Source of the DNA: Jackrogersella multiformis
Lineage: Eukaryota > Ascomycota > Sordariomycetes > Xylariales > Hypoxylaceae
Length of the DNA: 64,000 bases
Assembly (NCBI GenBank): GCA_902806575.1
Contig: CADCXD010000005.1
Span: forward strand, 1,860,001-1,924,000
Direction: 5' to 3'
Position numbers and translations under genes: made by a program. Below are positions 47,122-59,450 of the stretch, piece after piece. The notes below the pieces were generated by a model, which saw only the letters and a program-made list of their open reading frames with translations, was not told where the DNA came from and did not search any database. Each line of letters begins with the position of its first letter. Positions within the stretch are counted from its first letter, which is position 1.

Positions 47122-49265
47122 TTAAATCCAGTCAGATCTGCTATCTGCGACGCCACTTGAGTTGCCACGGCCTCGAGATAGTGGCTGTGTTGGCTCGCCC
47201 TGTACTGGTGTGGTATTTGCCCTTCGAGGAACGTTGAACCCAACACCCTTTGGGCTCGGGGTCTTTGACTTCGTGGGGCTGTTCGGATCGTAGACTGTTG
47301 GGCTGAGAGTGCAGTCGCTTCCCTTTCCCTCGTAATTGGCGGGTGCTGATGGAAGAGTTTCCATCGTATCTCTCGGATTAGCGGGACTCTTTGGTGCTGG
47401 AGAGGTTAAGGCGTTGAAGGTCGCGAGAGGACTCGGTCGGTATGTACCAGCCTGCGGTTCGTTCTGGAGGTAGTCTATATCGTATGATCTCTCCGATTCT
47501 ATGGAAGCCTTGCCGGCCATTGATCCTATATCCGCAACGTTCGAAATACGTAGCCCTATTTGAACTGTTGCGGATGAAGCCATTGAAGAATCACGTTTAT
47601 GGCGGGCCCAAACTGATGGGGGTGGCCTTAGAGTATCATTCAAGTCGTCAAACTGAAAGTTATTCGGGATTGAGGTCAACTGGGGGTTAGGGTTGTAGGC
47701 GGTGGATGGCAATAATGCAACTGAGGTCGTGTTGCCTGGGTTTTTGCTAGGAAAGAGGGTGTAGGATGCTGATGGTTTTTGGTTGTGCATATTGGCCAGA
47801 GGAGTATTTTGCACCTGGACTGGCTCGGGGACTTGTGGGATATCGGCAGTCTCAAGCACTGCGTTAGATCTTAGGGGGTTTAGGTCGAACTCCAGGGAAT
47901 CGCCAGGATATGAACTTTCTCCACGTTCCGCATCACCACCCTTCTCACCCACAAGGTTCTCTTGGCTTTCTGTTTTCGAGAACCGGGGTCCCGATACGGG
48001 CTGGAGCATGTGGTCATTGAACTCCGCACTATTCGTTCCTCTCACCCGAATCTGGTGTTTTAATTTTTGGCGCTCATACTCGATTAGTTTGCTTTTGGGG
48101 CAGATTATCGAGATAGTTCTGGATCGAAGAAACAGGTGTAGGCCACCCGTCGTTAGCCCCGTGACATTGGCCATGACAGTTGAGATCATGGATAATGTTA
48201 TCCCAGTATTGCTGTCATCATCCATGGGATGCGAGAAGGTCAAGTATATGAAAAATGGTACGATCAACGCCTAGTGAATGTTAGTATATGAGTGCCTCGC
48301 AGAATAAATAGCATAGACAACTTACATTAGTAACAACCGCCAAAGCAAGGTAATATACCATCCTAGAGGCACTAATCCTCTCGGATTCCTCTATCATCGA
48401 GTATCGAGTGAGTTTCAAGAAGATAACGATGCTGCAACTCGTCAAAATGATAGCGATCATGAGTAGCAGTACGAATCCGCCTTCTGCCCATTTTGCTACA
48501 AACCAAAACAGTGAAGCAAAGCAAAAAGTTGGAGGTCGAATAAAAACGCCGACCAAGCCAGTAGTCAATAGTAGAACCTTAACTATTGCGAGACATATGG
48601 CAACATTCCACTTGCTTCTTGAAGGAAACGGCCTGCTTTTAAGAGCTCGGAGGGCGACTTCTAGTCCAAAGACCAGCTGTATGTAAGGTACGATGAAAAT
48701 CGCTGCGACATATTTAGCATGCTATCAACGGACAAATTTTCTATATCGATATTACATACCTGGCCACATAACTTGAGATACACCCGAGCATCCAGGTATG
48801 AATAGGCCTTGCAGGCCGTATGATTGAGAGACGGCAAATATGATACCCTGGATTGTAATGCCTAGAGATAGGATAAATGGGTACATCTCGGGCCCTCCAA
48901 CACAGCGGAGAACATTGACTCTTGAGATAGTCGTAAGCATTACTTGTACAAATTAATCATCGCTGTCTTGTAGCTCACCTGTCTTTGCCTTTCGGGCTGG
49001 ATCGTTTTGCTGACGTATAGCAGTCATAGAAGATGCCGGCCGCCGTTGCAAAAGCTGATACCGTATTGAAAACAGCGAGGACAATCGTCGAGGTTCGTAT
49101 CGATTTTGCGGCAAGGAACTTGAATTGATTGATGACACCAAACGTCGAGTTGTTAAAAGCAGCTGCTTGATAAACCCCATTCGAATATCCTAGCGAGCTC
49201 GTATTTGTCTGCCAGACATCGCCCATATTACTGAAGCCATGAAAGGTATCCATACTATTTGACAT
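47122..49265 (-). CDS. fungal seven-transmembrane receptor-like protein
   Basis: Exons 48979-49265, 48760-48920, 48326-48702 and 47122-48270 (introns of 58, 57 and 55 bp) give 657 residues. Seven hydrophobic segments are visible: STIVLAVFNTVSAFATAAG, PFILSLGITIQGIIF, FIVPYIQLVFGLEV, CLAIVKVLLLTTGLVGVF, GFVLLLMIAIILTSCSIVIF, YYLALAVVTNALIVPFFIYL and STVMANVTGLTTGGLHLFL. A short N-terminal outside segment carries possible N-glycosylation sites (NTSS, NNST). A ~330-residue Ser/Pro/Asn-rich cytoplasmic tail follows the last helix. The topology is that of a GPCR-like protein; segments such as NVLRCVGGPEMYPF and ERISASRMVYY resemble a conserved Pezizomycotina family of uncharacterised 7TM proteins. 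I see neither a cysteine-rich CFEM domain (as in Pth11) nor pheromone- or opsin-receptor hallmarks. The ligand is unknown. Confidence 0.85.
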
Positions 49266-49671
49266 TGTGAGGCCCGGGTTCGATTAGCATCAGGCGAGGG
49301 CTTCGGGCCTAAGAATCGCCTGTCGTCTTGGTCAAGTCATCTAACTAGGAAATTTGCTGAAGTTACGCTCGATAATAAATTGCGATGTTCGTTTACGAGA
49401 AGAAAACACGGCGATGTGGAAAGAGAATGTAGAAACACACCATACAAAGAGCCAGCTCACGAATTAAGGAAACAATTCCTGAACCAGCAGATGAAGGTAA
49501 GTGAAGAGAAACTAGAGGCCACGGGCAGCGTTGGCCGTTGAATTGAAAAACGTGCGCCAGGCCGTAAAGTCTCCTCCAGAGGAGATAGCAGGATTAGGTA
49601 GAAGAATGTATAGAAGAAGTCGATAGTAAGAGACGAGCTCCTTCAAAGGACTACACCTAGGGTAGCATTCT

Positions 49672-49959
49672 GTGGCGTCCCGCGCGGGCCAAACTGCTCC
49701 GGGGGTCGAGCCCACGGATTCTTCTACAGACTACGACTTCAAGGGTGCCATCATCTGGCTAGTGCTTGAACAGCCCAAGCCAGGAAGCAGAGAGGCTTCG
49801 GATTGGCTAGAAATCGTCGATGGGGGCGATAAACCCACACTCGTGAAGCTCCCATTGACCATGCCAATTCACGAGAGGGAACAACCCAAGTACAATTTCG
49901 GTCGAGGTTCTATGACTCGACAGGGGTTCGAGTACACGGGCGATGCCAATTTGAGCTAG
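49672..49959 (+). CDS. doubtful small protein of unknown function
   Basis: An open frame of 95 codons with soluble, protein-like composition (FKGAIIWLVLEQPKPGS, then KLPLTMPIHEREQ) but only a GTG start. A plausible fungal model would use a two-codon first exon: ATGAAG followed by GTAAGT near 49490, joined to an acceptor TAG|CATTCTG at about 49665. That keeps the frame and gives about 99 residues. No family is recognised. It diverges from the seven-TM gene 400 bp away. Confidence 0.3.
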   Translation: MASRAGQTAPGVEPTDSSTDYDFKGAIIWLVLEQPKPGSREASDWLEIVDGGDKPTLVKLPLTMPIHEREQPKYNFGRGSMTRQGFEYTGDANLS

Positions 49960-52152
49960 GATAGTCCGTTATCTTAGAAATTCTTTGGTAGAGGTTGCTG
50001 TCGAGAGAGGCCGACCATGACCAAGACCAAGACCAAGAACCAGGACGATGCTGTCACGGAGCATTGAATCGTCAAGGCAGATGAGGCAAAGATGGAACAT
50101 GAAGTGGTTTCGTCGCCCCCTTGTCGTCACGCTAAGTTATCGTAATAAGGTTGGGGCTCAAGCAGCCTAAGCCTCATTTGTAATGACGTTAAGCCAAACA
50201 GAGATTAGTATGGAGTTGCTACGGCCAGGGATAAAACTGTCCGGAGACAAGCCCCTGTTACCACCTAGGTATGTACCTAGGTACCATCAATTGCTTATCG
50301 AAGGATCCGATATGATACCATACTACGTACCTTAGGTACCTAGGTAAGTAGGAATACTACAGACAAACAGACATTCAGCTCTGACTTCTCAGCTTCTGCA
50401 TAGCACATAATAGTGTAGGTAGTTACTACTGATTCAATTCTTCACATTTTGAATCGTGAGTACGCGTGGCTCGATGTTTCTTTCTGTCCTTTCCGTCCTT
50501 TCCGAAGGCCATGAGTAAGCTCTCCAAAACGGACACAACTATATGTATAGTATATATTAACTCGTAGACATCGGAATGGCTTCTACTGGTAAGAATTGAT
50601 TCAAGAATACGATGCAAATTCCATTCATTCAGTAATCCCTGATCCACGTGTGTGTTGGTAGATTTACTCGATTTTCGGATTTGCGAACCGCCTGAGAGGG
50701 AGATGGCAACGTCTCTTTAACCCTTTCCCTTGGCTCACTTCATTACGCCGTAAATAGATAGTACGTTTGCTTCTTCGTGATTTGCTAGTACAGCTCTATC
50801 CAAGACCCAATGGATCCAGATGGTGCATAGTATGATGATGTCTACCTTGATAGTAGATCATAATGGTAACATCAAGATCTAACTTAAAAATATAATCCGT
50901 GCTCACATCTTCGTGTTCCCCAGAAGTTGGCTAGACTCTGAAGCGTAGTTCGTAAGAGATGGGAAAGCTTGGGCTACGGAGGTGATGGCCCATGAGAATC
51001 CCTTGTGCTAATCGCTGCGGGTGTGATGCAACCATCAGTTGACGCGGGTTCCTGCCGATGATTTTCTATCAGACGAATAAAGATGGGGTGAAAAATCAAC
51101 GATAGAACTTCTAGACGTGTTACTTATTTAAGACGGGAGGCGTAAACTCACCAGAAGCTTACGATGCTGATTAGTCGGCGTTTCGCCCGTGTACCAATAT
51201 AGATAACCGTCCACATCATGAAATCCAATCTTCATCAGAGTCGTCACTGGGAGTGAAACAGAGTGGTTCTCGTTTGGTTTCATTGAAACTACTAACATCA
51301 TTTGTATGGTTGGGACAGGCTTGACTTACACATCGTTCTAAGCATTAGTATATTAGCATTTGTGCGATTTGACATCAATGATGGTGGTTGTATAGGGCCC
51401 GGAAAGATGGGATGGTATCCGGGCTCCTATCCGACGTTGGTAGGTAGTACCTGGCCTGTCACTATACTACTACGTAGAAAGGATCATAAGCAGTCCTGGG
51501 GCTTTGAAGTGACCGAGGGTACAATTGGTTGGTGTTTTAAAGGAACTATGTCGATCCGAAATGATGAGGATCAGTACCTAGAATGAATCACTGGACTTTC
51601 TCAGCTTTGATTATCGAAGGTGTAGGTAATTGCTAACTCCGTTGAGCTAGGCTGGACGGTTAATATGCCATATCCTCTATGGCGCATTGTTGGATCGGAG
51701 GATGAATGATCTAGACTCGTGGGTTGATAACCGCATTATCTACATAGTTGTATTGATGTATATATGTAGTTATGGGATGCTTTCATATCGCGGGGCATAA
51801 AATTGCGGGACATTAATTAACCACCTAGTACCTAGTCTTAGGTAGGTACGGAATACATTAGGTAAGGAAGAAGCTCGGACCACGAGTAGGTATATTACAT
51901 AACACAGTGTATTAGACTGTATATATTATAATAAAAACACGGTACGGTGGGGGCTTAAGGTTCTTTACGAATTACTTCTCCAACATGGACAAGCAACCAG
52001 CACATCTTTGGCCCATGACAACATTCCGACATCTGTATCGATCCATCAATCATCACCACAATCTATGTGATAATTCCTGCCGACTTCTGTATTACTGATT
52101 TCGGCAGCTATCTATATTTCTACGCACCACGTTCTCTAGCACAGCGAAGGCT

Positions 52153-52275
52153 CTAGCTGCGAGAGCCCCAGTTCGTGAACATGCGACCGACACCGCCAAT
52201 TATGCCCTCGATGTTGCATTTGATCCTATCGGGATTATCGTTGCCTGCTCTCCCAGTATCCTCTCCTGACAACAT
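52153..52275 (-). CDS. doubtful 40-residue open frame
   Basis: On the minus strand, ATG at 52275 opens a 40-codon frame ending in TAG, with composition unlike random DNA (MLSGEDTGRAGNDNPDR, then IEGIIGGVGRMFTNWG). Third-position G/C and the Gly-rich end look coding, but the length is too short to be sure. It may be a free small protein or the last exon of a longer gene. No family is recognised. Confidence 0.25.
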   Translation of the reverse strand: MLSGEDTGRAGNDNPDRIKCNIEGIIGGVGRMFTNWGSRS

Positions 52276-54438
52276 ACCTTAAAAACTGTCTAGGCATCAG
52301 AAAGTAAAAAGGAATCCGTCGAAACGAGATCTTTTTTTATCCGGCGAATACATCGAATCTCAACTTGATTCTTCACAGTATTCTCCTCTCATCTCCAACC
52401 GTCATTCGACATTTCGCCGAGTTCAGTTCGCGATCACCGCTCCTCGCGACATCGTGAGCATTTACAATTTGCAACATCGAAGCGACGCCTGTCTCCTGGA
52501 TGGGAAAACATCTCCGCCTCCTGTCCGGTATGGCGTATCTCCTGTCGGGTTGGCGTAATGCAGATCATCTCGACCTTGATCTCTTTAACAATCACCCGTG
52601 GACTGAGTGATATCTACCAATCCTCTCGGCTACAACCTATTTGCCCCTCAAAGAACGCAGAATCCACATCATTTTTTAAACAGCTGTAGTCAAATTCCCT
52701 ACCTGCATCATCATGATATTTTTACCTTCTCAGCTGCATTTGGCTCCACTGGTTTACTATTAACGGCTTACCTTCACGTCGATGCTGCAATATCGCTAGG
52801 CTTTATTTGAAGATGGGACCAAGAAATCCTTTCTCCTATGACCTAGTTTGGCTTGAATGACTAGCTATTGCCGTTCGAAAGTATCAGATATTTCCATATT
52901 TATTCTTATATGGTCTGTTTTGCTGGGGTTGTAAGAGACTCGGTTCATCCCATACTTACCTACTTACCCATTGGCTGGGGAGAAGAAGTGAGCAAAACTT
53001 CGACCAATCATTACCTAGGTACCTACAGTGTGGCATCCGCATCCTAAGGATAGGGGAACAAGGGGCTGAAGATAAAGAGTTATTCTGCAATGACTCTTCG
53101 TCTTACAATCTGCTCCTAATTACCTGTTGACTTAGGGAGGTTGACTTCTAGGTTGACTGACTCTCTGTCGGCTATCTGTCAATTTCAGGCAAACAAGCAG
53201 CTTCACAAAACTTGTTTGCTATTAATTGATTCTATAGGGAAAACCTCTAGATTCGGCTCTATTCTATGAAGGCTTTTACTAGTTCAAAGCCATGCAGGTG
53301 TAAGGCGTGAAGGCCGGCAGACAACAGAAGCTCAGGGAATATATTTCGGGATACCACTACGGCCCAACTACCTAGTTGTTGGATATAGTGGGTAGGATGC
53401 AACAACCCCTTCGAAAGTATGTGTTGATTCTTGACGAGGTTCGGAATAGCAGAAAGAAAGGAGAGGAGGATTGCAAATTAAAGGGCAGGGGGATGTTTAG
53501 ATTGCACACATTCATCGTAGATAGCTTTGCCTGGACTGTTCTGCTGCTTGACTTGTCTGGCTACCTAGCTTATCCATGGATGCTAGGCTAGCCAACACCT
53601 AAGCTTTGGAAGTGTTGACACCTTTCCAACTGTTTGCTCTTGGTCTCGACCGGGAATACTCGAGATTATTTTACCCGAGTATGCCGTGGTTACGACCATC
53701 TTCAAATTTCCTTCTGCCTGCTGTCTATGCGAGCAGTATTCAGACTGGAGTTGAGATGAAATCAGATGACGACCTAACAGTTGTCATTTGCTTCTCCTTT
53801 TTCCATCTGCGACTTCGGGTCTAGGGCGGTGGCGGTGGTAACAATGGTGGTAAAATATGTGAATCAGCAGTGCAGGTGGAGGTGCTCTGCCACTTCCAGG
53901 GCTCTCTGCCACTATTTGGTGGTAAGCACTGAACACCTGGACAGTGGTAATTACCTTCTCCTAGGTACGCCGCAAGGCTCGGGGCGAGTGGGACTCACGC
54001 CAGAGTTTCGCGACCCAGAATTCTTTTGGATCGGGAGAACCACCAAAATTACTACCCCGGCTTTTTTTTACCTTTTTTACCTACCAAATCTTTCCAACCA
54101 GCCAAAGAAAAAAAGAGGAAAAAAAGAAGAGCAGGCCGCTTAAGCCGCTTGCGCTTCCCTTTTTTTTTCTCGGCTTTGTCCAATCGTCTAAACCTCGAAG
54201 TCCTACACTCCTCTTAGCGACTTACTATTCACCAAACATCACACCAATACCAACTTTTTGCGGGGCAGACCAGGGTAAAGGAAAGGTACTCGCGCAATAT
54301 TTTATCGACCACTTATCAGTCATTTCTCGATGAACGAGGCTGCTGAGGTGGCCTGACCCATGTCTCGGAGACATAATTTTACCGTTTTCTCTCGCTCTCT
54401 CGCTGGCCGGCTACCTGTTGTAGGTAGCACTGCCTAGT

Positions 54439-54475
54439 GGTTTAGCGGTTTAGCGGTTCAGTGGTTCAGCGGTTC
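54439..54475. repeat. GGTTYAGY octamer repeat in the ctk1 leader
   Basis: Four and a half tandem copies of an 8-mer (GGTTTAGC, GGTTTAGC, GGTTCAGT, GGTTCAGC, GGTTC). It starts about 95 bp and ends about 60 bp before the ctk1 start codon, so probably in the promoter or 5' leader. Confidence 0.85.
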
Positions 54476-54534
54476 TCTGCCACCGGCCTCAGCACTAATT
54501 AGTGCATACATACATACACTCAGTCACTGCCAAA

Positions 54535-57500
54535 ATGGGCGATGCCGATATGGATCCAGTAATGCGTCGGCATCCCAGCAAGCGGCCTGTTCCTCATCCA
54601 TCACCAACTTCAGCCCCAACTTCAAACAACAACAAATTCGGTTCTCAGGCCCATCCACGAGATGTTGCGATGAGACACGATCAAAGAAATAAAGGTCATG
54701 ATAACGACGACCGCGACCGCGTTCGCGATCGTAGGGATCGAGATAGATCTGATCTTGACCATCGAGTCTCGGCCATTAATTCGCATTCTAGACCGTCTGC
54801 ATTGCGATCTCCGTCGCCCAATTCTCGACGACTAGGAGATCACAGTAGCAGGAATAAGGATTCTCGCGACGAAGTATTTCCACAGAAGAACGAGAGATCT
54901 CACATGTCCGATGTAAGTCAGCGTGGTCGGTCGCAAGATCGAGGTAAACACCCAGAGGACGAAGACTCGCGCGAAGCCAAAGATCGCCACTTGCGGGACG
55001 GACACAGCGAGAAGTTTGATCAGGGCAAGCATTACAATATACCTACATCTCCAAGACACGGTCCTAGAAACAACGATTACGCGAGCCACGGTGCTAGAGG
55101 TCAATCTTTTTCACCAACGTCAAGGAAGCGGCGGAGGAGTCGGAGCCCCTTGCCCTTCCCACCTCTGCGCCCTAAGAAGTCTAGACGAGAGCGTGATCGG
55201 GACCGTCGTCGTCGAACGGAACGGGCGGAGAGGGATCAGCCGAAAAATATAATCCGGCCGCCCTCTCGTAGACGGTCTCCTTCGCCTTACTACGACGACC
55301 CTCGCCCTAGACACGCCGACCGCGACGACCCTTCCGAGCCTTTCCGACACCGTGAGCGTAGCCGTTCGCCGGCCCACGAGGGTAATCCTGAACGAGATAC
55401 TCCGCTGCTCCCTCTACCTCATTCGCGTAGGGACTCGCAAGTTCGGGATCGGAGTCGCTCGCTGCGATCCAACTCCCGACGGTCATCTTTCTCACGGACC
55501 CATTCACCTCCTCATCCGCTTAGTGGACCACATCCTGGTTCATCGGAGGCTGGCTCACGCTCCCGTCGGTCATCACTTGAACAGCCTAGGCCCGATTTTC
55601 CCCCTCGGTCACCTAGAGAGCGTGGGTCCCGTCGGTCTCGCAAAAAGGGCAAACATCGCGAAGACACAAGGTTTCCTCCAAGGGGTCATTTAGCATCTGG
55701 TGCGAATAGCATCGAAGTCAATATGTCTAGACGGCTAGAGAACCGAGGCGCTTCTACCGCCCAATTCCCGCCAACGCGTCCCGGAAACTCTCAATATGGT
55801 GACCGTCGACCTGCTCACTCACCTGTACGTCCTAATTCTGGTTCATCCTTTCATGGATCTCCGACGTCACAATCGCCCCATGGCAATGGTAGAGGAGCAT
55901 GGGGTAGCCAACGCCAGAACTCACCTCACAGGTATAGTCAACTAAATCCATATTAGATTAGGTCACGTTCTTACAGCCAATCTAGCCAACATCATGCGCA
56001 GCATTCCCAAAGCAGCCATGGCCCGCCCACTGGCCCTTCGGGTCATCGTACCTCCAGTCAATCGCCACCACACCCGCCTACCGGGCCTATGTCCCAATCT
56101 TATTCTCACGGTCGTAATTTCTCCAGGGGTGGCTTCCGAGGAAGCTCACACCCTGCTCGAGGTGGTTACCGCAACGTTGCTGGCCCGCAAGGAGCTCAGC
56201 GTACATCGGGTGGTGTTAGCAGAGGTATCTCTGGCCAGTCCGAGGACAACATTCCTCGACACTACAGCCCGCAGCATTCTACGTCGAATCATTCGGAGCC
56301 TGCCGGGGCGATGGAGGAGAGAAATGATGATGATGATATATCTCAGACGTCCAGGAATTTTCACGTCGAAGACTTACCCGTGGAAAAGAATACTAATGAG
56401 CAGATGCCTCCGCCTCGACCCCCTCCCACGGCTCCTACGGGTCCTGCAAGTTCGAAGTTTAGCTTCGCTTTTAAAGCAACGAACAAAACTCCGGTTGCAA
56501 CCCCCAAGCCAGAAATATCGCAGAAGTTTAATACGGCCCCTAAAAAGGAACCGCCTACACTTATGGACGATCGAGATCGAGATCGTGACCGAAGTCGTGA
56601 CCGCGACCGTGAGCGAGTCCGGGATCGTGATCGGGATCGGGATCGGGACCGAGACCGAGACCGAGAAAGAGATCGAGACCACCGAGACCTGCCACGAGAT
56701 ACTCCAAGGGAGCCTGCTTCTGCTAGAGCAAGGTCAGACTACCATGGCAATAGGGCTCCGCCTGAGCCGCCGAGGATGAGGAAAGTGAAGAAAATACAGC
56801 GCAGGCTAAAACCTAAGCCCGAACTTCCGGCCGATCTTGCTGCGTCCGACTCGGTATTCTTCAGAAAGCCAGGCAACGAGTCGGTCGTAGGATCAGGCAC
56901 GTATGGTAAAGTTTTCAAAGGGCTTCATGTGTATACCAAGAGGCTTGTCGCCTTGAAAAGGATACGCATGGAAGGAGAAAGAGACGGCTTTCCAGTCACC
57001 GCTGTGCGAGAAATCAAGCTTCTCCAATCCCTCAAACATCCAAATATTGTCAACCTGCAAGAAGTTATGGTCGAGAAGAATGACTGCTTCATGGTTTTCG
57101 AATATCTGTCTCATGACCTTACCGGATTACTGAACCATCCGTCGTATAAGCTCGATGCTGCGCAAAAAAAGCACCTCGCCCTGCAATTATTTGATGGCTT
57201 AGACTATCTACACAAACGAGGTGTACTGCACCGTGACATCAAGGCGGCAAACATCTTAGTTAGCAATGAAGGAGTCCTGAAACTGGCCGACTTTGGCTTG
57301 GCCCGCTTTTACGCAAAGCACCACCAGCTCGATTATACGAATCGTGTTATCACCATCTGGTATAGGTCTCCCGAGTTATTGCTAGGCGAGACACAGTATG
57401 GTGCCGCTGTGGACATCTGGAGCGCAGCATGTGTCATGGTGGAGATCTTCACGCGCCATGCCATCTTTCCTGGCGACGGCGGGGAGATCAACCAGCTGGA

Positions 57501-58092
57501 AAAGATATATGCAGTGCTTGGTACTCCGAATAAAGCCGACTGGGCTGGCCTTATCGACATGCCCTGGTTTGAATTATTGAGACCTGGTTATCGCCGACCC
57601 AATGTGTTCGCCGAGAAGTACAAAGAGCGAGTACCGGCAGCTGCTTTTGATTTGCTTGCTTCCATGTTCCAATACGACCCAGTGAAGCGTCCATCTGCGG
57701 CGGAAGTCTTAGAGCATCCTTACTTCACAACGGAGCAGCCACCCCCTAGGCAAGCAATTGAGTATGTATACACCTTCCATTGGTCACTCCCTACGGGCGC
57801 GCTAACTCTTCGTAACAGACTTCAAGATCTTGAGGGCGAATGGCATGAGTTTGAGTCAAAGGCACTACGTCGAGAAAAGGAGAAACAGGAACGAGATGCG
57901 CGACGTACCGCCGCTACCAAAGAAGGTAGTAGTCGCGATAAGGATAGGAAGAGGCCGCCATCGGTCCACGACTCTCAACGAGACACAAAGCGTCCTCATA
58001 TTGACGGACGACCACCTACAATGAGCAGAGCTTCTAGCTCCAATGCCATGCAGTCTGGCGAGCCCGTAGAGAGTGAAGTAACGGCAGAGTAG
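54535..58092 (+). CDS. ctk1: CTD kinase catalytic subunit Ctk1 (CDK12-like)
   Basis: Exons 54535-55931, 55977-57761 and 57819-58092 give 1151 residues. The first ~760 residues are disordered, rich in Arg/Ser/Asp and Pro, with an Arg-Asp dipeptide run around residues 664-703. The kinase domain spans ~765-1065: glycine loop GSGTYGKV (771-778), Lys793, the PITAIRE-type helix PVTAVRE (805-811), HRD (884-886), DFG (904-906), activation threonine Thr920 in DYTNRVITIWYRSPE. The C-terminal LQDLEGEWHEFESKALRREK is typical of fungal Ctk1. Ctk1 with cyclin Ctk2 and Ctk3 phosphorylates Ser2 of the RNA polymerase II C-terminal repeat during elongation. The start at 54535 is the first ATG of the open frame. 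The second intron is 57 bp, has no in-frame stop, and its retention would add 19 residues. Confidence 0.94.
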
Positions 58093-59450
58093 GACATGTC
58101 ACCACATTTTACGGCAAGTTTTTAGCGGTGAAGGGGTGGTGTATGTGTAAACTTGAGTGCCGCCGAGGGATGATGGATTATATATTGCCAATAGTCGAGC
58201 GATAAAAAGCGGTTGTACAAAGATCGGTCCTTTAGGCTGGTAGGCGCTTCGGTGCTTGGTGGATCCTGGGGCAAGATTACGGTGCAAGGAATTCTATCAC
58301 GTTCGAAATAGACATTGTTAGCTAGTGAAAAGCTTTGCGTCGATGGATATTAGCTTCTAGTATTCGACAGCTTTGATAATGGAAATTTAAGTATTTAAGC
58401 GGCTTAGTGGTCACATCATATGAAGGAGAAATATATGCCAAGTTCTAACCAAAATCTAAAGACGCCAATCCATATATTTAGTACTCTCTCATCCACACAT
58501 TATGGCGTTAGATTAAATCCCACCTGTGAGCGGAGTATAGTTATAATATTATTAATATAGTTTATACTTGTAATTTCTCTCCTCTGGAGTGCTTACCTAC
58601 CTACTCTTGCAGTCGGGATTTGAGGGGGAGCGCGTTTCTACAGTCGTGCCTAGCGCTTTCAATGGCATGTAGTCAACATAGCTGGTCTCGGTCGCCACGA
58701 TCAGGGTGTGGTACCCAATCTCGATTTCTTTCTCGCCCTGTACGTCTTCCTTGGCATTCAAGGTGACGGTGACGGAGTTGCGGTCCGGGATACGAGATAG
58801 TGCGCTAGGGCGAGACCGGCGCCGACAATCAAAGTATGAAAATTTTAGAATTTGATTAAGTAAAACTTGTTCTTTTTGTTTATCTGTTATTTAATGTAAA
58901 TACATATTTATTTATGAGAATTCCTACTCTAGATATTATCAAGTTTATCAGTCCTTGACAATTGATTGATTTGTTTGAATTAAAGCATAGCTGAGGCGAT
59001 ATTTATACATATGGGATTGTAAATTCGCTGACTCGAAGCAAGACATTCACACCTAGGGAGTCCCGACCCTCTCCCGGAATATGGACCCATATATACGGTC
59101 ATATTTCCATTATGAATGTGGAGCATCATCGGCGCGGAACGGGCCTTTCCGTTGTGGAAACTCTCCCTCCTTACCTTGGTAGTAACCTTAAGTATTTATC
59201 ATCCGCTTCCATTCTTTGCGCTAATATATTCTCGATTTTATGGAGGTAGAACTCGCACATATCAGCAATCTGACTGTAATAGCAAAAGGTGGAGTTTTTT
59301 TTAAGAGATGGATTATTTCAAATCTGTAAGAGTTGACGCTTGCTTGTATTGAACAATACCTAGGTATTCCCTCCATCCGAGATACCCAATACATCATTAG
59401 TTACGAATACATTGAACCACACTAAAGCTATACCTAAGTAGTGGTTAAGC
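58093..59450. other. intergenic region with an oxidoreductase remnant
   Basis: 1.36 kb. It contains the ctk1 3' UTR, the remnant at 58597-58829 (listed separately), an AT-rich stretch (58850-59000) and a CCTAGG palindrome near 59359. No intact gene is seen. Confidence 0.5.
58597..58829 (-). pseudogene. remnant of an AMID/AIF-like FAD oxidoreductase
   Basis: On the minus strand a 7-codon piece, IVGAGLA (58809-58829), matches an FAD-binding glycine motif. It is followed, after a frame change and loss of the intervening sequence, by an open piece: IPDRNSVTVTLN, then IGYHTLIVATETSYVDYMPL and KALGTTVET, ending at TAG (58597). In intact relatives the second piece is the segment before the NAD-binding domain, with ATG where this copy has ATE. 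The NAD domain and everything after it are gone. Composition is GC-rich like coding DNA, unlike the AT-rich sequence around it. AMID-type proteins are NAD(P)H-dependent flavoproteins linked to cell death. The assignment rests on remembered family patterns. Confidence 0.6.

Larger units (their letters stand above)
49266..54534. other. gene-poor region between the seven-TM gene and ctk1
   Basis: 5.3 kb. It holds two doubtful small open frames (49672-49959 + and 52153-52275 -, listed separately), CCTAGG palindromes near 50265-50345 and 53018, and pyrimidine-rich sequence near 52380-52500. A (GGTTYAGY)n repeat lies just upstream of ctk1. No larger gene could be assembled by splicing. Confidence 0.5.

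Noticed and set aside
51302..51586. 94-codon frame with a TTG start
   Set aside because: No ATG, no motif and no splice continuation; treated as chance.
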